From: Burkholderiales bacterium
GTDB lineage: Bacteria; Pseudomonadota; Gammaproteobacteria; Burkholderiales; Burkholderiaceae_C
DNA length: 46,966 nucleotides
Assembly: GCA_016000195.1 (NCBI GenBank)
Contig: JAECRO010000022.1
Span: 1-46,966, forward strand
Direction of reading: 5' to 3'
Shown: piece by piece, positions 35,119-43,609 of the stretch
How positions within the stretch are numbered: position 1 is the stretch's first letter
Layout of the letters: the number at the start of each line of letters is the position of its first letter
Position numbers and translations under genes: made by a program
Notes under the pieces: model-generated
What the model saw: the letters and a program-made list of their open reading frames with translations, nothing else
What the model was told of the DNA's origin: nothing
Databases searched by the model: none

Positions 35119-38100
35119 TGGATCAATCCTCTTTCAACATCGCGGCAAGCATTGTGGGCCGCCACCTTGACGGGCTGGGGCACCAGCGGGAAAGTAGCCA
35201 GAATGTGGGCGAATTCGGCTTCGCTCAGGCCGTAGAGATGGGCGGCCAGGCCGTCGAGTTCGGCGCGCAGGCGGGCGCGCTCGGTGGGGTCGGTGGCGCC
35301 GTCCTGGTGGCTTTTCAGGCCCACGGATTTGGCGAGGCCATCGAATTCGGGCGTGGTGCAGGTGAGGCGGGCGGCGCGCTGGACGATGGGAGTAAAGCGC
35401 GGGTCAGTAGCAGCCAGGCGCGGCACTGGCAACTGATGCAGATAAAAGAAATTGATCGTCGTCGTTACTTTCTGGCGCAACACCCAATCCATGACAAAAC
35501 TATTCCAGACGGCGCACAGAAATAGCTGAATGGCATCATCAATCTGCCGACGCCCCTGCGGGTCGAAAACTTTGGCCGTCGGTAGTTTGTTGCCATGAAA
35601 GGTGGGCGGGATCATCGCGCAAATCAGCGTACGTGTGTCTGTATTTCTTGCAATATCCCGAAATCCAAGCCGATAGGCTTGATAGTCCAGTGACTGCCCC
35701 TCATCAGGTCGCCGCCCCAGCACTGACTTTCGGCCTGCCGCCACGTCAACCCAATAACGCGGTTCAAGATAATCCGCATCAAACTGCCAAATCATCTTTC
35801 CTTCATATAGCGGAAGACATCCCGCCTCCGGCTGAGTCTTGAACAAGTGGCTGTCGCTAGTCATATGAAACTCGGCGCTAAAACCAATATTCCATGTCGC
35901 AGGTAATTGCTCACCCAGCAACGGAAAGCGCAGCATCTTTTCGGCAATTAAAACGTCAGCTTCCGCTTTGAACTCCATCACCGAATGACTATCCGGCGAC
36001 AAGCGCTTGATCAGTTCCACTTCCAGCCACAGCGCGCCCTCTTGCGGAAAACGGCTCAGTTCCGCCACATCGTGACGCATGAAAGCCGCTGGAAAACGTT
36101 TAGTGCCGCCGCCGTTGGCTTCTTCAATCGCCTGCGGAGCCAATAAATCATCAGGTGGCGCGCTGGCGTTAGCTTCGCCGGTTTGCTGCAGGCGCGGGGC
36201 GGCTGATTTTTCAAAGGTCAGCACCACGAACTTGAAGCTGCGGTGAACGCCTTCAAAAATCTCCTTGCGGTTTTCAAAACAGAATAAGCCTTGAATGTGC
36301 GTTTGTTCAAACAGCAAGTCGCGCAAACCTTTTGCGCCCAGGTCGGTGTAAATGCCGCTGGGAATCACAATCCCGCAATGCCCGCCCGGCCTGAGCAGGT
36401 GAAAGCTGCGCTCGACAAACAGTTTGTACAAATTCACATCGCTGCCGGTTTTCTTGCCGCCGACCACTGCGCTTTGGTGCCTGAACTCGGGTGCGGCGCG
36501 AAACCAGCCGCTCATGTGCGGAAACCGGCTTTCATACGCCAGCCACGCCGCCTGCACTTCGGGGTTTTGCAGCAGCTTGGCGCTTTCTTTTTCAAACTCC
36601 TTGATGGTCATTTTGTTTTTGCTGACCACGTCGGAATACTCGGCAAAGAACTCCTTGGCCTGCGGTTTAAAAACTTCCCACGGCGGATTGGCCAGAATAA
36701 TGTCAAAGCCGCCGCGCCGCTGCACGATGTCGTCAAACACATAGCCCCAGTGAAACGGCGTCTGGGCCTGAATATCGCCGGTCTCCATCGGGCGTTTTTG
36801 CGGTTTGCCCAAGGCGTGCCTGGCCGCGTCCCAGGTAGCTTGTTCAAACCGGACATCCAGTTTTTCAAACTGGTCGCGCAGCAGCTCGTTCATGACGCCA
36901 TTGGCATCGCGCATTTCCGCATCAATGCCGTCGCGCAGTTCCCGCAGGTTGACATGCTGGCCCAGTTGCTCGGCGCAGTGGCGGTAGGTGTCGAGCTTGC
37001 GGTTCTTGGTCGCCAGCAGTTCGGCAAATGGCCGTGGCTTTATCTGTGCAAACAGGCCCAGCTGGGTGTTCTTCTGGTTGAACTCCACCTCGTCCACCCG
37101 CATCAAGCCCACCAGCGAATTGCCCGGCAGGATGTTGAAGTCGATGTTGGGCAGCGGCTCCAGGTCTTCTACCTTGCGCACACTGGACACCATCGCCAGA
37201 AAGAGCCGCAGCTTGGCGATTTCGCAGGCCTCTTCCATGATGTCCACGCCGTGCAGGTTGTCGGTCACGATGCGGCGCTTGATGTAGTAGCCGACGCTGG
37301 CATGGTCTTGCTGGATGCGGGTCAGCCAGTTTTTCAATTCGCTGCTCGCGCCCATTTCGGCGCGGCCGACGATGGCGTAATAGACGTTGATCAGGCACTT
37401 GAGCGCCGCCACCAGAAAAGCGCCCGAGCCCACCGCCGGGTCCAGGATGGTGATGCCGGGCAGCACGTCGTTGACCAGCTTGAGCGCGGTGCGCGCGTCC
37501 ATGCGGGCCAGCAGGTCGGACACGGTGTTGAAGCTGATTTCTTTCAAGCCCAGTTCGGGAATGGCCGGTTCATGCACCCGCTCCAGAATCATCTGGTGAA
37601 TGCTGCGCTCGGCCAGGTAGCCGGTGATTTCGGGCCGGGTGTAGTAGGCGCCAAAGGCTTTTTGGTTGATGTACTTTTCAAAGATGTAGCCCAGCACGTC
37701 GGGATTGATCTCGTCGGCATCGCCGCCGGGCGTGTCGTCCAGGTGCCAGGTGAAGCTGGCGAACAGGTCAAAAATCCCTTTGAAAGCGGCATCGGCCACG
37801 GTCAGCGTGGCGCCGACACGCGGCTGGCCGGCTGCGTCCAGCTCCAGCTTGTGGTGCAGAAACAGACCGCCGTTGAGGTAGGGAATCTTGCCGGTCAGCG
37901 CTTGGGCGGCAGGGCTGCGCTCGGCTTCGGGCTTGGCGAAGGCTTCAAAAAACAGGGCGTTGAGGAATTCGCCAAAAAAGCGGTTGGGTCCGCGCTGCTC
38001 ACTTTTTTGTAGCTGCTCATGCAGGTAGTCAAAGCGCTGGAGGTCTAAAAAGCCCTTTTTTTGCAGAAACCAGACAAACATCAGCCGGTTCAGCAGCACG

Positions 38101-38723
38101 CTGGCGTACCAGCGCTTGTCGCGCTCGTTGTCTATGCCCTTGATGTGGGCGAGCAGCTCCAGGTGCTGCTGCTGGTAGGCGGTGAAGAATTTTTTCGTGG
38201 TCTTGTCCACGTCCAGCGCGGCCTGGATGCGGCGAGCGGCTTCCAGCACGGGCAGGCGGCCGGTGGCGTCCAGCTCGGACAGCTCCACCACCATCGCTTG
38301 CAGCTTGGAGGCGAACAGGTCCACTGGCTGGCCGCGAAAGTATTCGTGGCGGCGGGCGGTCAATCGGGGCTTGCCGGTTTCTGGATGTTTGTCGCGCTTG
38401 ACCCAGTACCACTGGCTCTGGCTGGCCTTGTCTTGGCTGTCGGTGAAGATCAGCAGGTTTTCGGCATGGCGGTGGGCGATGTGTTTCCAGACGCGCAGGC
38501 GCTGGGCCTCGTCGGGCCAGCCGCCATCGGCCACCACCTGAATGGCGACCACGCCGCCGAGTTCGGCCACGGTGCGGCGGGTGAAAGGGGTTTCACCAGC
38601 GGTGTCGGCTTGCCACTGGCCTTCAGCGGGGGCGCGGTTCCAGCCGAGCACATCGACGAACAGGCGGGAAAAGTCAAAAGCGCGCAGGTGTTTTTCAAAG
38701 GCGGGGAAGTCAAGTTTGGCCAT
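35115..38723 (-). CDS. Eco57I/COG1002-type DNA adenine methyltransferase with C-terminal specificity region
   Basis: A 1202-residue protein. Residues 1-330 are an N-terminal region of unclear fold (AIQVVADGGWPDEAQRLRVW, then a helical part); a degenerate PD-(D/E)xK nuclease cannot be ruled out but I see no clear motif. The methyltransferase domain has motif I DPAVGSGAFLVA (about residue 428), IIEEACEIAK-like NLHGVDIMEEACEIAKLRLF, and motif IV ILANPPWEVF (about 678), an N6-adenine type. The C-terminal 300 residues resemble a target-recognition region (IPPTFHGNKLPTAKVFD, then TTTINFFYLHQLPVPRL). It is preceded by two direct repeats and overlaps the OLD-like gene. Similar proteins occur in class 1 DISARM (DrmMI), BREX (PglX) and type IIG/ISP systems. 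Confidence 0.88.
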   Translation of the reverse strand: MAKLDFPAFEKHLRAFDFSRLFVDVLGWNRAPAEGQWQADTAGETPFTRRTVAELGGVVAIQVVADGGWPDEAQRLRVWKHIAHRHAENLLIFTDSQDKASQSQWYWVKRDKHPETGKPRLTARRHEYFRGQPVDLFASKLQAMVVELSELDATGRLPVLEAARRIQAALDVDKTTKKFFTAYQQQHLELLAHIKGIDNERDKRWYASVLLNRLMFVWFLQKKGFLDLQRFDYLHEQLQKSEQRGPNRFFGEFLNALFFEAFAKPEAERSPAAQALTGKIPYLNGGLFLHHKLELDAAGQPRVGATLTVADAAFKGIFDLFASFTWHLDDTPGGDADEINPDVLGYIFEKYINQKAFGAYYTRPEITGYLAERSIHQMILERVHEPAIPELGLKEISFNTVSDLLARMDARTALKLVNDVLPGITILDPAVGSGAFLVAALKCLINVYYAIVGRAEMGASSELKNWLTRIQQDHASVGYYIKRRIVTDNLHGVDIMEEACEIAKLRLFLAMVSSVRKVEDLEPLPNIDFNILPGNSLVGLMRVDEVEFNQKNTQLGLFAQIKPRPFAELLATKNRKLDTYRHCAEQLGQHVNLRELRDGIDAEMRDANGVMNELLRDQFEKLDVRFEQATWDAARHALGKPQKRPMETGDIQAQTPFHWGYVFDDIVQRRGGFDIILANPPWEVFKPQAKEFFAEYSDVVSKNKMTIKEFEKESAKLLQNPEVQAAWLAYESRFPHMSGWFRAAPEFRHQSAVVGGKKTGSDVNLYKLFVERSFHLLRPGGHCGIVIPSGIYTDLGAKGLRDLLFEQTHIQGLFCFENRKEIFEGVHRSFKFVVLTFEKSAAPRLQQTGEANASAPPDDLLAPQAIEEANGGGTKRFPAAFMRHDVAELSRFPQEGALWLEVELIKRLSPDSHSVMEFKAEADVLIAEKMLRFPLLGEQLPATWNIGFSAEFHMTSDSHLFKTQPEAGCLPLYEGKMIWQFDADYLEPRYWVDVAAGRKSVLGRRPDEGQSLDYQAYRLGFRDIARNTDTRTLICAMIPPTFHGNKLPTAKVFDPQGRRQIDDAIQLFLCAVWNSFVMDWVLRQKVTTTINFFYLHQLPVPRLAATDPRFTPIVQRAARLTCTTPEFDGLAKSVGLKSHQDGATDPTERARLRAELDGLAAHLYGLSEAEFAHILATFPLVPQPVKVAAHNACRDVERGLIQ

Positions 38724-38727
38724 ATGG

Positions 38728-38764
38728 GGGAGAGTTAATGTCGATATCAGGCAGGAAATTTGTC
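38728..38764. repeat. 37-bp direct repeat, copy 1, abutting the methyltransferase start
   Basis: It is identical to the copy at 38797-38833. It contains GATATC within TCGATATCAGG and ends four bases from the methyltransferase ATG, so it covers the usual ribosome-binding position. The 32 bases between copies include a hairpin and T run. Confidence 0.9.
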
Positions 38765-38778
38765 GTGGCCGCGTCCAA

Positions 38779-38801
38779 TTAAAAAATGCCCGCCTCGGGA
38801 G
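38779..38801 (-). terminator. Small terminator-like hairpin between the 37-bp repeats
   Basis: Reading the minus strand, CCCGAGGCGGG (4-bp stem, 3-base loop) is followed by CATTTTTTAATT. It could attenuate read-through from the AlbA-type gene into the methyltransferase gene. The stem is short, so this is tentative. Confidence 0.4.
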
Positions 38802-38833
38802 AGTTAATGTCGATATCAGGCAGGAAATTTGTC
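38797..38833. repeat. 37-bp direct repeat, copy 2
   Basis: An exact repeat of 38728-38764, in the same orientation, 69 bases away start to start. Positioned upstream of the methyltransferase gene, the pair may be operator sites or a local duplication. Confidence 0.9.
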
Positions 38834-38886
38834 TTTAATTTTCAAAAAACACAATGAATTCAATGGCTTAGGTTTTAAACCATGGC

Positions 38887-38936
38887 GTTAATCTGCGTTA
38901 ACTTGTGTTAATTCGTACTAATCTGCACCAGTCTGG
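38887..38936. repeat. Period-10 tandem repeat at the 3' end of the AlbA-type gene
   Basis: Five 10-base units: GTTAATCTGC, GTTAACTTGT, GTTAATTCGT, ACTAATCTGC and ACCAGTCTGG. The last two units are the final codons of the upstream gene; the first three are non-coding. Confidence 0.65.
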
Positions 38937-39949
38937 GTGATGGCCGTGTAGTAGCTGCCCCGCTTTTCACCATGTCGCTCCAGTAGCCCGCGTGCCACCA
39001 TCTGGTCCAGCCGGTGTTTTGCTTGCCGGGGACTCAAGCGGCACAGCGCAATGACATCTTCACGCTTGATGCGCGTTTGCTGGCGCAAGAGGTTGCGAAT
39101 CAACTCCACTTGTTGCAGTTCGTCAAATCCGGCCTGTCGTGCATATTCGGCACTTTGCCCCAATTGCTTGTACACCTGCGGGCTCAAGGTGTACTGCCGG
39201 CCCCGCCCAATGCCGTGCGCCTGAACCAGGCCGTTTTCAACCAGGGGCTCGATCAGCTTGAGAACCTGGGTCGCTGCACATTGCAAATGCGCGCTTAATT
39301 CAGCGGCACTCAGCCGTCTGGCCTCGCGCAAGGATGTGAGGATCAGCAGGGTCTCCACCGGCAATGCGCCATGCTGCCGCGCTTCTTCATGCAGCACCAT
39401 GCGCACAAAAGCCAGGTTGTCGCTGCGAGGGTTGTTGGCGATGACCGAGCGCAGGCGCTCACGCTGGAGCGAGTCAAAGTCTGCCAGCGTGGCGTCGGCC
39501 ATGACTTCGGCGGACAGGTCAATTAGCCGAAAGTCAGCACGGCGGCTGGGGTATTCGTGCGGCAAAAACGGGACGCATTCGGGCTGGCCGTTGCCGCCAA
39601 TGCGCCGGCGCTTGACCAGACCGTCAGAGCGGGCGATCACTTCGGGGCTGCGCGGCACCGTCAGGGCGGCTACGCGCAAATTTTCATGCAACAGGATTTC
39701 GGTGCGAATGTGCAGGCTTGGCGCCGTGCGATTGGCTACCAGAGCCGCCAGGCCGCTGATGTCCTGGGGGCGCTTGATGTGCAAACCCGTGACCTGACCG
39801 TCGTCTTCCACGCCGAGGTACAGAACGCCACCCTGAGCATTGGCCAGGCAGATCAAGGCTTCAATGAGCTGGTCGTCGCTGAGCGAGTCACGGTCGCTTT
39901 TGAATTCAACCTCCAGCGTTTCGCGCAACGGGATCATCCGCGCCGTCAT
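38918..39949 (-). CDS. AlbA_2/Schlafen-type putative DNA-binding protein with winged-helix C-terminus
   Basis: A 343-residue protein. The N-terminal 110 residues have the AlbA_2 (formerly divergent AAA-4) pattern: LRETLEVEFKSDRDSLSDD, then EALICLANAQGGVLYLGVED and HENLRVAALTVPRS. The C-terminal half has winged-helix stretches, including LSAAELSAHLQCAATQVLKL and IKREDVIALCRLSPRQAKHR. ATG 39949 overlaps the helicase stop (ATGA), so I prefer it to the upstream in-frame start at 39982. Such proteins act as regulators or nucleic-acid effectors; some Schlafen-fold proteins are RNases. In this operon it may sense DNA or control expression. Confidence 0.82.
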   Translation of the reverse strand: MTARMIPLRETLEVEFKSDRDSLSDDQLIEALICLANAQGGVLYLGVEDDGQVTGLHIKRPQDISGLAALVANRTAPSLHIRTEILLHENLRVAALTVPRSPEVIARSDGLVKRRRIGGNGQPECVPFLPHEYPSRRADFRLIDLSAEVMADATLADFDSLQRERLRSVIANNPRSDNLAFVRMVLHEEARQHGALPVETLLILTSLREARRLSAAELSAHLQCAATQVLKLIEPLVENGLVQAHGIGRGRQYTLSPQVYKQLGQSAEYARQAGFDELQQVELIRNLLRQQTRIKREDVIALCRLSPRQAKHRLDQMVARGLLERHGEKRGSYYTAITQTGAD

Positions 39950-42900
39950 GCGGACATCCCAGCCACCAGCCCCAACGAACACACCACACGCGGCTCGCGC
40001 AGCGCGCTATCGTCTTCGGCATAGGTCAGGCGGCCTTCTTCGCGCAGGGATTTGACTGCGCCGGCCAGCTCTTCGTCGTGTACGCCGCCGCGCATCAGGC
40101 GGTTGAGGAGGTCGCTTGAGGTTTCGAGCAGCGGGCGCTGGTACAAGTCGTCCAGGGCGCGCTCCAGCGCTTCGTCGCGGAACAGGGTGGCCATTTGCTC
40201 GGCGGCATAGGGTTTGAGCCGCTCGTAGGCGCGGCGGCGCGGGCTGCTGGGGCGGCCCAGGCCACCGCCCACGGCTTTGTCCTGCACCACGGCGAGTTGC
40301 AGGCCGCTGGCGACCAGTTCGTGGTGATTTTCAAGCCGCGCCACGGCGGGCGTGCCGGGCGCGCATTCGGCGGCGCGCAGCACGGCAAATTGCGATTCGG
40401 TGACGATTTTTCCGCTCGCGCCTATCCACGCCAGATGGTCGTTGCCTTCGGGCGACTTGACATAGACCAGTGCCCCGCCTTGGGCGGCATCTAGGCCCAA
40501 GAGCGGAAAGCGCGCCTCGTCCAGCGCAAAGGCTTTGGCCGAATACACCACGGGCGGCAGCGACTCGACGGCGCGGGCCAGGTCGGGGTTGCCCTCGGTG
40601 GCTTCTTTCCAGATTTGCCAGGCGTAGGAAGCCAGGTCCACCTCGTCATCGTTGTCGTCGAGAATGCCTTGCTGCTCGGTGTAGAGGTTGCGGATGGTGT
40701 TGGCTTCTTCGTCGTCGAAAAACTCTTCGTCCGTGCCGACGACTTCGGCGTTTTCCTTCAGGCGCTGGCGAATGCGGGCGCGCAGCTGGATGAGGTTTTC
40801 CACGCCGTCGGCGGGCAGGAATGAATAGCAAAAAATCTCTTCGGCCCGCTGGCCGATGCGGTCCACCCGGCCGGCGCGCTGGATCAGGCGGATGATGGCC
40901 CAGGGCAAATCGAAGTTGACTACGACGTTGCTGTCTTGCAGGTTCTGGCCTTCGGAGAGCACGTCGGTGCAGATCAGCACGCGCACCTCGTCGGCCTTGG
41001 CGATGGCTTTGCTGTTGGACTTGGGCGAAAAGCGGCAGGCCAGCGCGTAGGGGTCGGCGCTCGTGCCGGTGGCGACTTCGACATGCGTGACGCCCGCCCG
41101 GCGCACTTCACGCGCCAGGTAGCGGGCGGTGTCGGCAAACTGGGTGAAGATCAGCACCTTGTCCTTGGCGTGGGTTTTGGTGATGAGCTGGCGCAGGGCC
41201 AGCAGTTTCTGATCCTGCGCCGGTTCCCAGTGGCCTTGGGTGGCTAAAAGTTCGCTCAGGGTTTGGGTGTCTTGCGCCAAGTCAGCCGCCAGCGAGGGCT
41301 TGAACAGGCCGGGACGTATCCATTTAAAACGCTTTTTGTACTGGCCGGCGTACTGCGCATAGACCGCTTTGGCTCTGGCCATATCGCCGGGGATGTTGTC
41401 AGGGATGGCGTCGGGAGCTTGGGTTTGAAGCGCAGTGTCCGGCGCGGCGTCCACCATGCCATCCAATAAATCTTCGGGCTCGCCTTCCACGCCGTCGGCG
41501 TCCTCATCGACGCGCTCCAGATCGAGCAGGCCGGCGTCGAGCACGCCGATGGGCAAATCAAGCCCGTTTTCAATCGCGTAGAGGTAAATCTGGTTGCGCA
41601 AAATGTGCCGGTCAATCGACTGCAGAAACGAAAAGCCGTTGGACTCCAGCCGCTTGAACAGGTTGGTGCGGCAAAAGCCCATCAGCCGTTTGCCGGCGCG
41701 CCCCAGATTGCCGATGATTTTGCGCTCAGTCGGCGTGGCGGACTTTTCCGCCTGCGGCTCGACATACAGGCCCAGGCCGTAGCGCGGCACATGCAGCGCG
41801 TTGATCTGGTCCACCACCGCCGGCGAATACAGCCGGGCGTAGCGGTCAGCTGGGTCGGCGTCGTTGACCGCGAACTGGAGCGAGACGGGTTTGCGCACCG
41901 GGAAATAACGCTTTTCGTCATCCTGTCCCGCGATGTAGCGGCGGCCCTGTTTGTCGGCCTGGGTGTAGTGCTGAATGATGAAGCTGCGGGTGCGGCGCAC
42001 CATGTAGAGGCGGATCAGCTCGCGCCAGTCGTCGAACTCGTCGCTTTTTTCAATCGCCAAAATGGAATTCACCCGGCATTGGTGCTTGCGCTCGAACTCG
42101 GCTTCGCTCACGCCCAGCTTGCGCATGTGGTGCTCGGGGCGAATGCCGATGTTGGCTTTCTCGTCGATGAACAGGCGCAGCTGGGCTGACAGGTCGTGCT
42201 TGGTTTTGTTGTACGGCGTGGCGGTGAGCAGGATGACCTTGGCATCGCAGCTTTTGATGTAGTCGGCAATGGCTTTGTAGCGCCGCCCTTCGCGGTTGCG
42301 CAGGTTGTGGCTTTCGTCAATCAAGACCAGCCGGTAGCGTTTGAGGCCGGGCAGCTTTTTGATGACTTGCGACACCGGCAGCACCATGCCGCGCAGGCCG
42401 TATTCAGTCCGGTAGCGCTCCCACATGGGTTCGAGGTTTTTCGGGCAGATGATGAGGGTTTCATAGCCATGATCGTCCTCGAACATGCGCGCCAGGGCGG
42501 TGGCCATCATGGTTTTGCCCAGACCCACCACGTCGCCTATCATCACGCCGCCTCGGCGGTGCAGATGCCGGGCGGCAATCTTGACGGCGCTTTTCTGGAA
42601 CTCGAACAGTTCGCGCTCAAAGCGCGCTGGCAGGCGGAACTGGCTCAGGCCCGCCCGCGCTTCGGTGCTGAGGTGGTAGGCGATGTTGAGGTAGATATGG
42701 TGCGGCGGAATTGGCTCCTCGCGCGCCCAGCTGTTTTCGATCAGGGCGGCCAGCTCGCCAGAGACATCGAGCGCCCAGCGGTCGCCCCAGCGCGCATCAA
42801 ACCATTTCGACAGTTTTTCCGTGCCCATGTGGTCGAGCACATCCACATTGAGTTCGCCATGCCGCGACAGGCCCGAGAGCGTGAGGTTGCTGCTGCCGAC

Positions 42901-43371
42901 AAAGCCGGTGACGGGGTTGTTCACATCGTCGCGGAACAGTAAATAAAGCTTGGCGTGCAGCGGGTAGGGCAGGAAAAGCTTGACCATGACTTGCCCGGCT
43001 CGCAACTGGCGGGCCAGGCGGCGCAACCCAGCCTCGTCCTGCCCGGTAGGGATGCCCAAGGTGATCTGCTCGCGCAGGTGAGCTGCAAACTGGGTCTTCA
43101 GGCGGCTGGCCGTGGCGTTGTCAATCAAGCCGTTCTCATCGGTCTGGCGGTACAGCTCGCGAATTTCCTCATGAGGAGGCCGCTGCATGCCCACCAAGAC
43201 CCGGCACACTTGCCCGGCAGCAGGGTTCCACGGCGCAACCAGGTCATCAATCGCCTGCCAGCCCCGCAGGTTGAGATAGCCTACACAAAAGTCTGAACGA
43301 CTGGAAACCTGCATGGTCGCGCGCAGCGTGGTCAGCAAGTCGTTGTCAATATTGTCAAATATGCGGGCCAT
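39946..43371 (-). CDS. Phospholipase D-SNF2/DEAD helicase fusion protein
   Basis: A 1141-residue protein. The N-terminal PLD-type nuclease domain has one HKD motif: H139-A-K141 in PLHAKLYLLFRDD, then GFVGSSNLTLSG. The helicase core follows: Walker A GDVVGLGKTMMA (about 280), motif II LIDESHNLRN (about 350), motif III LLTATPYNK, the second RecA domain VLIFTQFADTARYLAREVRR, and motif VI QRAGRVDRIGQ (about 835). The C-terminal 250 residues are undefined. MARIFDNIDNDLL at ATG 43371 is the likely start; a longer frame exists to 43440. A PLD dimer could cut DNA while the SNF2 motor translocates. It is first in the island operon. Confidence 0.88.
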   Translation of the reverse strand: MARIFDNIDNDLLTTLRATMQVSSRSDFCVGYLNLRGWQAIDDLVAPWNPAAGQVCRVLVGMQRPPHEEIRELYRQTDENGLIDNATASRLKTQFAAHLREQITLGIPTGQDEAGLRRLARQLRAGQVMVKLFLPYPLHAKLYLLFRDDVNNPVTGFVGSSNLTLSGLSRHGELNVDVLDHMGTEKLSKWFDARWGDRWALDVSGELAALIENSWAREEPIPPHHIYLNIAYHLSTEARAGLSQFRLPARFERELFEFQKSAVKIAARHLHRRGGVMIGDVVGLGKTMMATALARMFEDDHGYETLIICPKNLEPMWERYRTEYGLRGMVLPVSQVIKKLPGLKRYRLVLIDESHNLRNREGRRYKAIADYIKSCDAKVILLTATPYNKTKHDLSAQLRLFIDEKANIGIRPEHHMRKLGVSEAEFERKHQCRVNSILAIEKSDEFDDWRELIRLYMVRRTRSFIIQHYTQADKQGRRYIAGQDDEKRYFPVRKPVSLQFAVNDADPADRYARLYSPAVVDQINALHVPRYGLGLYVEPQAEKSATPTERKIIGNLGRAGKRLMGFCRTNLFKRLESNGFSFLQSIDRHILRNQIYLYAIENGLDLPIGVLDAGLLDLERVDEDADGVEGEPEDLLDGMVDAAPDTALQTQAPDAIPDNIPGDMARAKAVYAQYAGQYKKRFKWIRPGLFKPSLAADLAQDTQTLSELLATQGHWEPAQDQKLLALRQLITKTHAKDKVLIFTQFADTARYLAREVRRAGVTHVEVATGTSADPYALACRFSPKSNSKAIAKADEVRVLICTDVLSEGQNLQDSNVVVNFDLPWAIIRLIQRAGRVDRIGQRAEEIFCYSFLPADGVENLIQLRARIRQRLKENAEVVGTDEEFFDDEEANTIRNLYTEQQGILDDNDDEVDLASYAWQIWKEATEGNPDLARAVESLPPVVYSAKAFALDEARFPLLGLDAAQGGALVYVKSPEGNDHLAWIGASGKIVTESQFAVLRAAECAPGTPAVARLENHHELVASGLQLAVVQDKAVGGGLGRPSSPRRRAYERLKPYAAEQMATLFRDEALERALDDLYQRPLLETSSDLLNRLMRGGVHDEELAGAVKSLREEGRLTYAEDDSALREPRVVCSLGLVAGMSA

Positions 43372-43468
43372 GTGTGAATTGGATTCGTTTTTGTAGTCGG
43401 AACATTGTGCCTTTGCTGGCAGGCGCTTCCGGCGCGCCAAGGTCGAGGTTCAAAGCCCTGATGTTCAT

Positions 43469-43560
43469 GGGCGTGGGCGGCTCCAAGGCGCCCGGCATCC
43501 ACAGCATCGCGCTGATGGAAGACCACGCCACGCTGCGCATTTCCAGCCAGCACATGGCCG
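43469..43560 (+). pseudogene. glcB: Short fragment of a malate synthase G gene
   Basis: 91 bases align without gaps to glcB 32931-33021 with seven mismatches. Translated, GVGGSKAPGIHSIALMEDHA and ISSQHMA correspond to the C-terminal part of malate synthase G. Homology stops sharply at both ends. It lies 98 bases outside the start of the PLD-helicase gene, in the same orientation as glcB. It cannot encode a product; it is a scar of recombination or of a lost second copy. Confidence 0.85.
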
Positions 43561-43609
43561 CCGTTTTCGCTTTCCGGCCCGCGATGAAAGAGGTGTTGCG
43601 CGCTTGCGT

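Noticed and set aside
38728-38833. CRISPR-like geometry: two 37-bp repeats with a 32-bp spacer
   Set aside because: Only two repeats, the repeat has no CRISPR-type fold, the spacer contains a terminator-like hairpin, no cas gene is present, and the first repeat abuts a start codon.
33352-43371. A complete DISARM, BREX or Gabija system
   Set aside because: The partners that define these systems (DrmA/B/C, BrxC/PglZ/BrxL, GajB) are absent from the window; only module-level similarity can be claimed.
33352-43371. Integrase- or transposase-driven mobile element carrying the island
   Set aside because: No integrase, transposase, tRNA gene or terminal inverted repeat is visible at either edge; only the glcB fragment hints at recombination.
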